From: Bin80 sp965203305
GTDB taxonomy: Bacteria > Bacteroidota > Rhodothermia > Rhodothermales > Bin80
Direction of reading: 5' to 3'
Length of the DNA: 64,000 nucleotides
Assembly: GCA_965203305.1 (NCBI GenBank)
Contig: OZ241874.1
Coordinates: 992,001 to 1,056,000, forward strand
In this document: piece after piece, positions 1 to 9,265 of the stretch
Layout of the letters: each line of letters opens with the position of its first letter
Numbering within the stretch: position 1 is the first letter of the stretch
The notes under the pieces: model-generated
Seen by the model: only the letters and a program-made list of their open reading frames with translations
Told to the model about the DNA's origin: nothing
Databases searched by the model: none
Made by a program: the position numbers and the translations under genes

Positions 1-819
1 AAGGGCTATTTTCTTGAGTATTCTTCTTGGATGAGGCGTTCCATCCTCCTTCGCGTCTATGAAACGGTCAAGAACCTTTTCAAGATGAGTCGTTTCAGGG
101 ACATCCACCGTGTCAAGCGCAGCCAGTTCGCTGTTCAGACGTGCCAGGATTTTATCCCGCGCATTTTTTGCGGATTTAAAGGAGTCCTCCCAAAATTCTT
201 CGGAGTCTGTGACAAGCATGTTTTGCAGAACATGATTGGCATTGTAGGGAAACTTGCCCGTCCTTCGGATATAATCATTCTCTTTCTTAATTACAGTATC
301 AGAAATATCGCTCTGAGATGCAAAGCATGCAATTTTTTCTCCGTTATGGTTAAACACTTCTAACTGGCACAGGCTTGTTATTTTCTCGCTGGTTGAATAT
401 CCAAAGTGCATGCCAACCCCCATGGTTTTCCTGGTAGGCGGAGACTTTCCCGGTTCCATTAGTTCCTCCAGGGTGGGGAAAATAGATTCATCCGCATGGC
501 CTTCCTTGTCAAACAGCACTCGAATTTTGAGCGTGCGACTTGTATCGTGATCAAACAATAGTTCTGGGATGCTTCCAAAATCCACGATTCCCCGTTCAAC
601 ACGCGGTTTCAGGGTATCATTTGCGGATTGGTGGGGGACTTCATAACTCTGTTTCAGCAGGTAAAGAGCCTGTAGGATAGACGATTTGCCAGCACTGTTT
701 TGTCCCAGAATGAGCGTAATGGGAGCCATCGGGATCTCAACATTCTGACCAAACGACTTGAAATTTTCCAAGTGCAAAGATTTGATTTGATAATATGAAC
801 TGGGCTTTTTTTCAGGCAT
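1..819 (-). CDS. AAA-family ATPase, RecF/OLD-like, partial (C-terminus beyond window start)
   Basis: An open frame runs uninterrupted from an ATG at 819 to base 1, giving 273 visible residues with the C-terminal part outside the window. Near the N-terminus it reads LHLENFKSFG then ITLILGQNSAGKSS, the typical start of RecF/SMC/OLD-like ATPases with a P-loop (GQNSAGKS) around residue 36. The long middle part resembles the poorly conserved insert seen between Walker A and the signature/Walker B in AAA_15/AAA_21 proteins. Walker B would lie outside the window. Such proteins act in DNA repair or as the ATPase half of defence pairs; with no downstream neighbour visible I cannot choose. It reads out of the window, away from the SusCD genes. 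Confidence 0.85.
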   Translation of the reverse strand, partial: MPEKKPSSYYQIKSLHLENFKSFGQNVEIPMAPITLILGQNSAGKSSILQALYLLKQSYEVPHQSANDTLKPRVERGIVDFGSIPELLFDHDTSRTLKIRVLFDKEGHADESIFPTLEELMEPGKSPPTRKTMGVGMHFGYSTSEKITSLCQLEVFNHNGEKIACFASQSDISDTVIKKENDYIRRTGKFPYNANHVLQNMLVTDSEEFWEDSFKSAKNARDKILARLNSELAALDTVDVPETTHLEKVLDRFIDAKEDGTPHPRRILKKIAL

Positions 820-1006
820 TGGCTTGAATCTTGAGGCACTGACAACTTACGATAAAAAACGGAGGCAGGTTACTGTTCAGACTACAGTAAGAGTGACCTT
901 TGGGTGGGGGGAGATATCAGAAGAAAGTACGCTGTATGAGAGACAAAAGCAAATCTGATACTCAGGATTTGCGGTCAACGAGGCAGACATCGCAAACCAA
1001 GACAAA

Positions 1007-1042
1007 TAAGCCCTCCCATTCACGGCCGGATGGGAGGGCTTA
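1007..1042 (-). terminator. Stem-loop terminator after susD-like gene
   Basis: A perfect 13-bp inverted repeat (TAAGCCCTCCCAT at 1007-1019 and its complement at 1030-1042) encloses a 10-nt loop. It begins about 20 bp past the stop of the SusD-like gene and has short T-rich tails on both strands. It is probably the end of the SusCD transcript. Confidence 0.75.
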
Positions 1043-1062
1043 TTTTCAGAGTATTTCCGAAA

Positions 1063-2724
1063 CTAGTAACCGGGGTTCTGTACCAGGTTCGGGTTAGTCT
1101 GCAGCTGACTCTCGGGAATTGGTGCTACATTGCGAAATGCGGCAGAAAGCTCCTTGAATTTCCAAGGGTCATTGAAACGGGTTGCCCCTCCTTCCGCGCC
1201 TGCGAACCGAATCAGATCCTGCCGTCTGGTCTGCTCAAAGAACAGCTCTCGTGCGCGTTCAGCCAGAAGGCGATCTGCTGTCAGATTATCAAACGGATCA
1301 ACCCCCGCACGGGCACGAATCTGGTTGACCAGGGCGAGTGCTTCCGCGCTGGCAGGATTCTGTCTCCACAGAACCTCCGCCTTGAGAAGAAGGACATCAG
1401 AGTAGCGGAAGATGACAAAGTCATTGCTCATCTCACTGCCGATCCCAGCCTCAAATTCATACTTTCCGATCCGGGCACCGCACTGGCGGCACGCAACCCC
1501 CTGGATGTCATTGATCGTAGGTACAAATGAGAGAGGCTCTCCATTCTTGTCGAAATCACTGAACACTCCAGAATCCATGACCCGATCCCCGCGGGCTGTA
1601 AACTGAGGCCCGACAATGAAATTCCCCAAGCGATCATCCATCGTGCCAGTTACACGCTCCACTCCCGCATCATCATCGGTGGGCATCACCCCCCATACTT
1701 CTCCCTGAGGGCCCGGGTTCTGATCAGGATCAATCACAGATTCATAGAGCTTCTGTGTAGCACTCCAGCCATTCCATGGCTGATTTTGAAAGTTGTAGGT
1801 GTTCTGGCTGCCATAGTGCAGGGTCATCTGATGCAGGTTGAAACCAGCCCGGAACACCTTGTCATACGGAACGACAAAAATGTTTTCGGGGGACCCTTCA
1901 TTCAAAACCAGAAAATTGGAATGGTAGTCATCCGCCAGCGTAAAGGTCCCCGAATTGATAATACCATCCAGATATTTCAGTGCATCATTCCAGCGAGGAG
2001 TCCCCGTATAGACTTCGGCATTCATGTACAATTTTGCCAATGTCATGTGCGCTACATACGTATTCATGCGGCCATATGTAGACCGGGTGTCATTGCTCAG
2101 GTTTGGCAGATTATCTACCAATTCCTTTTCCACAAATTCGAAGACCATCCGGCGGCCCTCTGCAAAATTCTGAGACGGCTGGGACGGTTGCTCTGGCGCG
2201 TCAATGAAGCTGGTAATCAGAGGTACATTTCCAAAGGCATCCAGAAGCCAGAAATAATAGAATGCACGAAGTGCTTTCAGCTCGGACACGAATGGAGTCA
2301 CCAGTTCTGCGTTGGCAGTGCCTTCATTCAGAGCACTTTCAAACTGGAAGATGAGGCGGTTCGTATTGTTAACCCCGCCAAAATATCCGTTCCAGAACCC
2401 GTCAAATGTGCCTTCATCTACTCCCCAGGTATGCGTATGGAGCCGGAACCAGAAGCCGCCATCAGACCAGTCCTGTCCTCGGGTTGGGACGATCAGCTCG
2501 TCGGTTGTGACTTCATTTAACTGAGCAGGAGAGCCACTTCCTCCAACGGCTCCCACATTGCTGTAGGCGTTCCCCATAGCAGAAATAAACTGCTGGTCAT
2601 CTTTGAAGAAGTCGGCCGGCTCAACCTGATCATCTATGGGCTCGGAGAGGTCCGTGCACGCCGCAGCGAAGAGCAGCATGCCAACTGCAAGGACCAACGA
2701 GCGAAATGTGAATGTTTGTTTCAT
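1063..2724 (-). CDS. SusD/RagB-family outer-membrane nutrient-binding lipoprotein
   Basis: 553 residues. The N-terminus is a lipoprotein signal ending in LLFAAAC, so Cys23 would be lipidated. The mature protein has features of SusD/RagB: FDGFWNGYFGGVNNTNRLI, a helical TPR-like core with ELKALRAFYYFWLLDAFGNVPL, and a C-terminal half ending in RARAGVDPFD, a RARELFFEQTRRQDLIRF segment and a PIPESQLQTNPNLVQNPGY tail. SusD proteins sit on the cell surface and lid the SusC channel, handing over oligosaccharides or other large substrates. It lies 31 bp downstream of the SusC gene on the same strand, so one transcript is likely. No glycoside hydrolase or peptidase gene is next to it, so the substrate cannot be named. 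Confidence 0.95.
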   Translation of the reverse strand: MKQTFTFRSLVLAVGMLLFAAACTDLSEPIDDQVEPADFFKDDQQFISAMGNAYSNVGAVGGSGSPAQLNEVTTDELIVPTRGQDWSDGGFWFRLHTHTWGVDEGTFDGFWNGYFGGVNNTNRLIFQFESALNEGTANAELVTPFVSELKALRAFYYFWLLDAFGNVPLITSFIDAPEQPSQPSQNFAEGRRMVFEFVEKELVDNLPNLSNDTRSTYGRMNTYVAHMTLAKLYMNAEVYTGTPRWNDALKYLDGIINSGTFTLADDYHSNFLVLNEGSPENIFVVPYDKVFRAGFNLHQMTLHYGSQNTYNFQNQPWNGWSATQKLYESVIDPDQNPGPQGEVWGVMPTDDDAGVERVTGTMDDRLGNFIVGPQFTARGDRVMDSGVFSDFDKNGEPLSFVPTINDIQGVACRQCGARIGKYEFEAGIGSEMSNDFVIFRYSDVLLLKAEVLWRQNPASAEALALVNQIRARAGVDPFDNLTADRLLAERARELFFEQTRRQDLIRFAGAEGGATRFNDPWKFKELSAAFRNVAPIPESQLQTNPNLVQNPGY

Positions 2725-2755
2725 AATGTACCCTTTTGCGTATGTTGGTCTGTGG

Positions 2756-5700
2756 TTACAAATTGATGTTCACGCCGAAACTGACAGAGCGTGTCGTAAA
2801 ATACTCCAGGCGGCGCTCAATGCCTGGTCCGAGCGGCCCCACAGTAGCCCCCTGTTCAGACTGCCCCTGATTACGGTCCACATATCGTACTTGCGGGTTC
2901 AGGCCGGAGTAGGCTGTAATCGTGAGCAGATTGTTTCCTGACAGATAGAATCGTACCCGTCGGAGCGGGGTATTTGCTGTCAGGGAGGCGGGAAGAGTGT
3001 ACCCGACAGAGGCATTGCTCAGGCGGACATAATCTCCGTTTTCTACATGATAGCTGGACCAGCGCGGATCATCGTTCAGCTCCGCCAGATCAAACGCATC
3101 CTGCAACACATTGTAGGATGAGATCTGTTTCGGAACCGAGTAGAATGTGCTGAACATATTCGCAATCTGATGACCAAAAACTCCTTCAATAAAGAAGCTG
3201 GCATCAAAGTCTCCATAGCTCATGCGGTTTGTCCATCCCAGCTGAAAGTCAGGAAGTCCATTCCCCAGGACCTGTTCGTCTCCGCCATCTCCAAACTTCA
3301 GGTCTTCATACTCTTTTTCCGTACCATCTGCGGCATGGAACAGCCACTTGCCATTATCCCCAATTCGTGCAAACCTGGGCCCCCATAACTGTCCGATTGG
3401 TTCCCCTTCCTTGATCCGTATCATCTGTACATTGTTTAGTCCGGGAGCACCGGGTTCTGCCAGAAACTGAACATCTTCCGTCAGATACTCGTCAAGCATG
3501 GTTTCTGAGTAGAAGGAAGCAATCACGCCTGAATTCCATTCGAAACCGCTTCCAGAGCCGGACTGAAGAATATCGTAGTCCAGGGAAAGCTCTATACCTC
3601 TGGCGGACAATTCTCCAACATTGCTCCATGTGGTGGGAAACAGGTTTGGTGGAACAGGCACTGCAATCTCAAAAAGCAGATCACTGGTTGTGGACTGGTA
3701 TGCGTCTATCCGGCCGCTGAGCCGATTGTCCAGGGCTGCGAAGTCAAGTCCGACATTGATTTCGGTCTTCTCCTCCCACTTCAAATCTGGATTCGAGTTG
3801 CTGACCGGACTGAAGCTCTGGATATATTGACCACCGACAAAGAAGCTTCCTGCCGGACCGAGTCTGGAGCGGGAGAGACCGCTTACAGGGGCATCCTGCC
3901 CTGTCTTGCCAATACTTGCCCGGAGACGCAACTCACTGAAATAGGGGATATCAACCAGATTGGCTATTTCAACACCAACTCCGGCTGACCAGAAAAGCCC
4001 CCACTTGTTGTCAACCCCGAATCGCGAGGACCCTTCCCTTCGGACGCTTCCATTGAAGAAATATGTCCCGTCATAATTCAGATTTACACGGCTGAAAAAA
4101 CCGATCAGACGGTTTGTATTTCGGTAACTGCCCACATTTGCCTCTCCCTGATTAAAATCCTGTGCAAAGGAGAAGTTGTTTGTGGTAACCTTGTCTGTAA
4201 TGAAATCTCCGCCGCCAGCATCAAATCCCTCATTGATAAAGTCATTGAAGGAGTATCCGGCAATGAATTCAATCGCTGCATCACTGGTCAAATCTCCGGC
4301 ATAGTGAAGGGTTGTCTCAAAGAGTTCACTCTCCAGATCATCATAGTCCTGTTCTGCGCGTCCAGGGCCAAGTGCTGCAGCAGTCGCTCCACCTCCAACC
4401 TTGTGGCGGCGTGAATAGAAATTCCTGTATATGCGATCATTATTCTGGTAAGAATACTGCGCCGCAATGGAAAGTCCCGGGAGAAGAGATGACAGGTCAT
4501 ACTCCCCCTTCAGAACGCCGGTAAACAGCTTGTTCTCTCCAGTTCGGGTACCTTCTTCAATGATGGCTACCGGATTGAAGTAGTTGAACAGGGGCTGTTC
4601 AAAGAATCCGCCGGTATTCTCAAATCCGTCCGCGGTAACCGGTGCAGTCGGGTTCATAACACCGGAAAACTTGAAGGCATCGGCAAAGCCGAAGTTCTGC
4701 TCTCTCTGGTTCACAGACAACTGGACCGTGATCTCCAGTTTGCGATTGAAGGTCCACTGCGTGAAATTGAGGCGGCCGCCGATTTCCTGAAACCCTGTGT
4801 ACTTCTGGATCCCGTTCCGGTCGCGAAAATTCCCGGAAACCCGATAAATCGAATTTTCGCTTCCCCCGCTGAGCGCAAGAGTATGCACCATATTGGAGCC
4901 TTGCTGGGTTACCTCCTCAAACCAGTCGGTATTGTGCCCCAGATCAGGGGCGGCGAACCCGGTCTGTTGAGATAACTGACGGAACTCGTCGCCGGAGAGA
5001 ACATCCAGACGATTTTCAATGCCCTCGTAGGTATAGTAGGCATTGTATGCCACAGAGATCCCCTCACGGGCTGTCCCGCCTTTTGTTGTGATCAGAATTA
5101 CGCCGGCAGATCCACGCGTGCCATAAATGGCAGCGGCAGAGGCATCTTTCAGGACATCAATGGACTCAATGTCAGATGGATCCACACTGTCAATACTTCC
5201 TCCGATAACTCCGTCTATAACGATCAGGGGAGACTGGTTGGCCCCAAAGGAGGAGATTCCGCGCAAACGCACATCTGGAGAGTCATTGGGATTGCCATTG
5301 CGGGTTGTGATTTGCAGTCCGGCAACCTTGCCCTGGATCATCTCCTCCACAGAGTTCACATTTCCACTCAGAAAATCCGCCTCTCCAAGATTGGAGACAG
5401 AACCGGTAATTGTACGGCGTTCCTGTGATCCGTACCCCGTTACCACAAGTTCTTCCCCAACTTCATAGATGGTTTCCACCAGGTCAACATCCACACCGGT
5501 TGTTCTTCCGGCAATTCCCACTTCCTGTGTGTCAAATCCGATGAAGGAGAATACCAGAGTGTCCTGCAGTGATGGTACCGCAAGACTGTAGACACCGTCA
5601 ATGTTGGTCGTGGTTCCTTGGGTGGTTCCCTTGACGATCACGTTTACGCCGGGCAGCGGATCAGAGGACAGCGCATCACGGACTGTCCCGGAAACCTGGT

Positions 5701-5773
5701 CTTGTCCGGAAACGCTTCCAGCCCCGAAAATAACCAGAGGTGCCAGCACATAGAATAGCTGCTTTATCTTCAT
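2756..5773 (-). CDS. SusC/RagA-family TonB-dependent outer-membrane transporter
   Basis: 1,005 residues. Signal peptide (MKIKQLFYVLAPLVIFGAG...SGQ), then a carboxypeptidase-regulatory-like domain (about 25-110, SGTVRDALSSDPLPGVNV), then the plug with the SusC signature DVLKDASAAAIYGTRGSAG and VILITTKGG around 205-235, and a 22-strand-type beta-barrel ending in SVSFGVNINL with a terminal aromatic/hydrophobic pattern. It imports a ligand bound by the adjacent SusD partner using TonB energy. No TonB-box or anti-sigma/STN domain is apparent, so control by an ECF sigma/anti-sigma pair is not indicated. The FG-GAP/ASPIC lipoprotein genes lie upstream on the same strand, separated by about 219 bp containing a likely promoter. 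Confidence 0.96.
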   Translation of the reverse strand: MKIKQLFYVLAPLVIFGAGSVSGQDQVSGTVRDALSSDPLPGVNVIVKGTTQGTTTNIDGVYSLAVPSLQDTLVFSFIGFDTQEVGIAGRTTGVDVDLVETIYEVGEELVVTGYGSQERRTITGSVSNLGEADFLSGNVNSVEEMIQGKVAGLQITTRNGNPNDSPDVRLRGISSFGANQSPLIVIDGVIGGSIDSVDPSDIESIDVLKDASAAAIYGTRGSAGVILITTKGGTAREGISVAYNAYYTYEGIENRLDVLSGDEFRQLSQQTGFAAPDLGHNTDWFEEVTQQGSNMVHTLALSGGSENSIYRVSGNFRDRNGIQKYTGFQEIGGRLNFTQWTFNRKLEITVQLSVNQREQNFGFADAFKFSGVMNPTAPVTADGFENTGGFFEQPLFNYFNPVAIIEEGTRTGENKLFTGVLKGEYDLSSLLPGLSIAAQYSYQNNDRIYRNFYSRRHKVGGGATAAALGPGRAEQDYDDLESELFETTLHYAGDLTSDAAIEFIAGYSFNDFINEGFDAGGGDFITDKVTTNNFSFAQDFNQGEANVGSYRNTNRLIGFFSRVNLNYDGTYFFNGSVRREGSSRFGVDNKWGLFWSAGVGVEIANLVDIPYFSELRLRASIGKTGQDAPVSGLSRSRLGPAGSFFVGGQYIQSFSPVSNSNPDLKWEEKTEINVGLDFAALDNRLSGRIDAYQSTTSDLLFEIAVPVPPNLFPTTWSNVGELSARGIELSLDYDILQSGSGSGFEWNSGVIASFYSETMLDEYLTEDVQFLAEPGAPGLNNVQMIRIKEGEPIGQLWGPRFARIGDNGKWLFHAADGTEKEYEDLKFGDGGDEQVLGNGLPDFQLGWTNRMSYGDFDASFFIEGVFGHQIANMFSTFYSVPKQISSYNVLQDAFDLAELNDDPRWSSYHVENGDYVRLSNASVGYTLPASLTANTPLRRVRFYLSGNNLLTITAYSGLNPQVRYVDRNQGQSEQGATVGPLGPGIERRLEYFTTRSVSFGVNINL

Positions 5774-5825
5774 GTGAGCTAACGATTAATGGTGAGTAAT
5801 AGAGATATTTTTGGCACGAGCCGCA

Positions 5826-5833
5826 CAAATATA
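5826..5833 (-). promoter_or_regulatory. Candidate Bacteroidota-type -7 element upstream of susC
   Basis: On the minus strand TATATTTG matches the Bacteroidota housekeeping -7 consensus TAnnTTTG, 53 bp upstream of the SusC start codon, inside an AT-rich stretch of an otherwise gene-free 219-bp gap (5774-5992). I see no convincing TTG at the expected -33 spacing, so the call rests on one element and its position. Confidence 0.45.
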
Positions 5834-5992
5834 CAAAAATTATTTTAGAATACACTAGCCCAGAGTGACGAGAAGAATAGCTTTTCATAGAATCTACTGG
5901 TATCTGAGAGCGGGTATATGCTGAGCAGGGTTCTGTGCTGTCGTTCTGCGGGATGACTCCTGCACCATGTCGGACAGGAACGGTCAGTCCAC

Positions 5993-8900
5993 TCAGCGCG
6001 GAGATTCTGACACAGAGGGGGAATCCAACTCAAACACAACTGGGGTATCATCCGAGCGGGCTACAATCATCCGCATTGGGCTGCCCCGCAAGACGCGAAT
6101 CTGCCTGACATCGCCAGGCACATGAAATCCACTTCCAGGAATAACCTGCATCTTGCCTGTGCCAGTGAAGCGGAGCAGTGATCCCCATCCAGCATTCATG
6201 GCTCCGAGTGCATCCGAAGCCGCCGACAGATTGCCTGCCAGAAACCAGTCCGATCCCTCACTTGTGTTGATGGATTCCATGGCCATCACTGGTGCCCACT
6301 GAATCTCATCCGGCATTGCTTCTGGGATAAAGCGCATGCCGGCATCATTCCAGAAAATCGTGGAATGGAGTGTCTGGAGTATGTGTTTGGGTACCATAAC
6401 AGTTTCTCCAAACAGGCCTGCAACGGACAGGTCTTTGTAAGCGTCATAGGTTGGAATCATGGAAGAGAGTCCTGGAAGGTGCTGGAGCAGGGCATCTCGG
6501 GAGGCCCATGCGTACCACTCCTCTCTTTCCCATTGGGCAAGAATCGGATCCGTGCGTCCATCCTGATTCAGGTCCTCTGCGAAGAGTGCCAAGGGCAGAT
6601 CAAGCGTGGAATTCACCCCAAAATTTCCAGTGACCAAATCTAGGAATCCATCCCCGTTCAGATCCTCTATGGCCAGACTCTGCCAAAGTCCTGTAGAATT
6701 TGAAAGTCCCAGAGAGTCGGTCCGGTCAATCAGTTTCCTGTCGTGATTTTCCAAGATCGTGACTGGCAGCCATTCTCCAGCCAGAACAAGATCGGGGAGG
6801 GAATCTCCTGCGATGTCTGCCCACGCCGCTCCGGTCACATGTCCAATGTTTCGGAGGGTTGCAGATACGCTGCTGGTGATATCCCGAAAATGCCCCGTCC
6901 CGTCGTTCTCCAGCAAAACACTGTGTCCGGGGTTTCCATAGCTTTCGGGAGGAGTATCACTTCCCACAAAGAGATCGGTATCTCCGTCAAGATCAAAATC
7001 TGCTGCTGCCACCACAGTCCCGTTCGTGTGGATGACAGGCAACCGGCTGGAGTCAGCATAGAACTCTCCCGCTCCCGAATTTATATATAGCCGGTCCTGA
7101 TGCAACTTGACAGGACCAGTCCAGCCGCCGCTCACCACATATAAATCTTGATCTCCGTCCCCATCCGCATCAAGGAAGAGTGCATCCGTATCCTCGCTGC
7201 TTTTATGCGAGTCGGGGAACGGTCTGCTTTGGAAGCGACCATCTGGTAACTGGAGGTACAGTGTGCCAGCTTGATCGCGAGCTCCCCCGAGATAGATATC
7301 TTCCAGACTATCCCCGTTGACATCTGCGACAGCTAGTGCTGCTCCCAGTGTACTGCGCCAGTACGGCAAGAGGGGCAGGCTCTCAAAATCCCGTACTTCA
7401 TCCTGCACATGCGTGAAAGCAATTCCGTGATCATGTATCTGATGCACATGGGGAGCTGGGTGCTTGACTTGTATGGAGGGGGCTTTGCCGTCTGTTTCAT
7501 GCAGGATCAGGCGGGTTCCGGCAGCAACCGACACCACTCGTGATTCAAGGCCAGAAGGCCAGGTCACGGTCACAGAGTCCGCACCTGGTGCATTTCCGAT
7601 TCCAAAGCTCAGTACATGATCTGTGGAGGACTGGAATCCCCGGGATGGAAACTGCTCTTGTACCTGAAGCATGCCAGATACCCATACGCTGACCCGGGCA
7701 CCAAATGCAGAGGTGTTGTGCTTTTTACCGCGAAGCCGGACAGAGATATAATTCCTCGTGGACTCATTGCGGTAAATCAGTGCGGGGTGATTCAGGGCAT
7801 TGACAACCAGATCCAGGTCTCCGTCCAGGTCCAGATCGCCATACGCGGCACCATTGCCGATGACATGCTTCGAGAATCCCCACATGGTGCCGACATCTTC
7901 AAACCGAAGGTCATTTCTCCCTCTGAAGGCATAATTGGGGACGACAGCCTCTGGCATTCGCAGTGCAATTTCAGCTTCCCGGGCTGGTGATCCATTGTGC
8001 AGAATGCGCTGAATGTCTGGGGAGGCGACATACTCTATATAGTCCAGATCATTGGGCCTGCCGGGGATCCCGTTCGTAACGTACAGGTCTTTCCAGCCGT
8101 CACCGTCAAAATCTGCCACCAGAGGAGACCAGGACCAGCCGGTTGCATCAATTCCTGCAAAGGATCCGATTTCGCTAAAGAAGGGGATTCCGTCAGGGGT
8201 GATTCCCTGATGCAGTTGCAGTGTATTCCTGGAAACTTGCGGACCATAGCCAAAATCTGCCAGAATCTGCATGCGTGCATCTGCATTGGAAGTACCGGCG
8301 GTACGCTGTACGGCCAAGTCTGGGGGCAACATATCCAGTGCAACAATGTCTGGAAATCCGTCATTATTCATATCGGCAATATCAATCCCCATTGTCGAGC
8401 GGCTGGTTTGCCCGGTAGTTTTCCACAGAGATTCCGTAAATGTACCCTCTCTGCTATTCAGGTACAGGTAGTCATCCTCATGAAAATCATTGCCAACATA
8501 CAGGTCTGGCCACCCGTCCAGATTCAGATCACTTGCAGCGATTCCCAGCCCATATCCCAGTGCACTGCTGTAGATGCCAGCTTCTGCTGTGATGCTCACA
8601 AAATTTCCATCGTCATTCCGGTAAAACTTGTCACCCACTCGCGGTGCATCAATCATTCTTCGCCATGATTCTACGTACGAATCTCGTGAATGAATGGCAT
8701 GATTGAGCAGATACAGATCCAAGTCTCCGTCCAGATCATAATCTAGCCAGGCTGTATGTGTGGAGAGTCCTTCAAAGTCTAGTCCATATCGCTGACTCTC
8801 TTCGCGGAATGTACCATCCTGCTGATTGATGTACAGCAGGTTATGTCCCACCTTTGAGAGATGATGAACACGGCAGACATAAATATCCAGCCACCCGTCC

Positions 8901-9265
8901 CCGTTTACATCTGCCATACTGACACCGGTGGACCAGGTATTTTCTTCGGAATTGATACCAGCTTCCAGTGTCACATCATCAAACCGGAAGTTTCCCCGAT
9001 TCAGATAGAGTTGGTCGGGGACCTGATTCCCTGTCAGAAAGATGTCTGGCAGCATGTCATTGTTGACATCTCCGATGGCGACTCCGCCTCCATCATAGAA
9101 ATAGAGGTAGTCAATGATATTGAAGTCATCCTCGGGGGTCAGTGTATTTTGGAAATCCACGCCTGTTCGGGCCTCATTCAGCAGGGTGAACAGCCTTGTC
9201 CCGGGTTTCAATTGATTGCTGCATCCCAGAAAGAGCAGGAAAATCAGGGCGTACTTAATTCGCAT
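5993..9265 (-). CDS. FG-GAP/VCBS repeat lipoprotein with internal ASPIC/UnbV domain (CRTAC1-like)
   Basis: About 1,090 residues from the ATG at 9265; a TTG two codons earlier is possible. Lipoprotein signal MRIKYALIFLLFLGC gives lipidated Cys16. Repeated calcium-binding beta-propeller motifs (GGVAIGDVNNDMLPDIF, MADVNGDGWLDIY, YDLDGDLDLYLL, VADFDGDGWKDLYV, GDLDLDGDLDLVV) fill residues 55-500. An ASPIC/UnbV segment follows at about 510-575 (GARVSVWVSG, RGFQSSTDHVLSFGIG), then a second propeller block to the C-terminus. The start overlaps the stop of the upstream paralogue by 11 nt, so the two are co-transcribed. Surface-exposed, Ca-dependent ligand or protein binding next to SusCD is inferred; the family has no well-defined biochemical role. 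Confidence 0.88.
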   Translation of the reverse strand: MRIKYALIFLLFLGCSNQLKPGTRLFTLLNEARTGVDFQNTLTPEDDFNIIDYLYFYDGGGVAIGDVNNDMLPDIFLTGNQVPDQLYLNRGNFRFDDVTLEAGINSEENTWSTGVSMADVNGDGWLDIYVCRVHHLSKVGHNLLYINQQDGTFREESQRYGLDFEGLSTHTAWLDYDLDGDLDLYLLNHAIHSRDSYVESWRRMIDAPRVGDKFYRNDDGNFVSITAEAGIYSSALGYGLGIAASDLNLDGWPDLYVGNDFHEDDYLYLNSREGTFTESLWKTTGQTSRSTMGIDIADMNNDGFPDIVALDMLPPDLAVQRTAGTSNADARMQILADFGYGPQVSRNTLQLHQGITPDGIPFFSEIGSFAGIDATGWSWSPLVADFDGDGWKDLYVTNGIPGRPNDLDYIEYVASPDIQRILHNGSPAREAEIALRMPEAVVPNYAFRGRNDLRFEDVGTMWGFSKHVIGNGAAYGDLDLDGDLDLVVNALNHPALIYRNESTRNYISVRLRGKKHNTSAFGARVSVWVSGMLQVQEQFPSRGFQSSTDHVLSFGIGNAPGADSVTVTWPSGLESRVVSVAAGTRLILHETDGKAPSIQVKHPAPHVHQIHDHGIAFTHVQDEVRDFESLPLLPYWRSTLGAALAVADVNGDSLEDIYLGGARDQAGTLYLQLPDGRFQSRPFPDSHKSSEDTDALFLDADGDGDQDLYVVSGGWTGPVKLHQDRLYINSGAGEFYADSSRLPVIHTNGTVVAAADFDLDGDTDLFVGSDTPPESYGNPGHSVLLENDGTGHFRDITSSVSATLRNIGHVTGAAWADIAGDSLPDLVLAGEWLPVTILENHDRKLIDRTDSLGLSNSTGLWQSLAIEDLNGDGFLDLVTGNFGVNSTLDLPLALFAEDLNQDGRTDPILAQWEREEWYAWASRDALLQHLPGLSSMIPTYDAYKDLSVAGLFGETVMVPKHILQTLHSTIFWNDAGMRFIPEAMPDEIQWAPVMAMESINTSEGSDWFLAGNLSAASDALGAMNAGWGSLLRFTGTGKMQVIPGSGFHVPGDVRQIRVLRGSPMRMIVARSDDTPVVFELDSPSVSESPR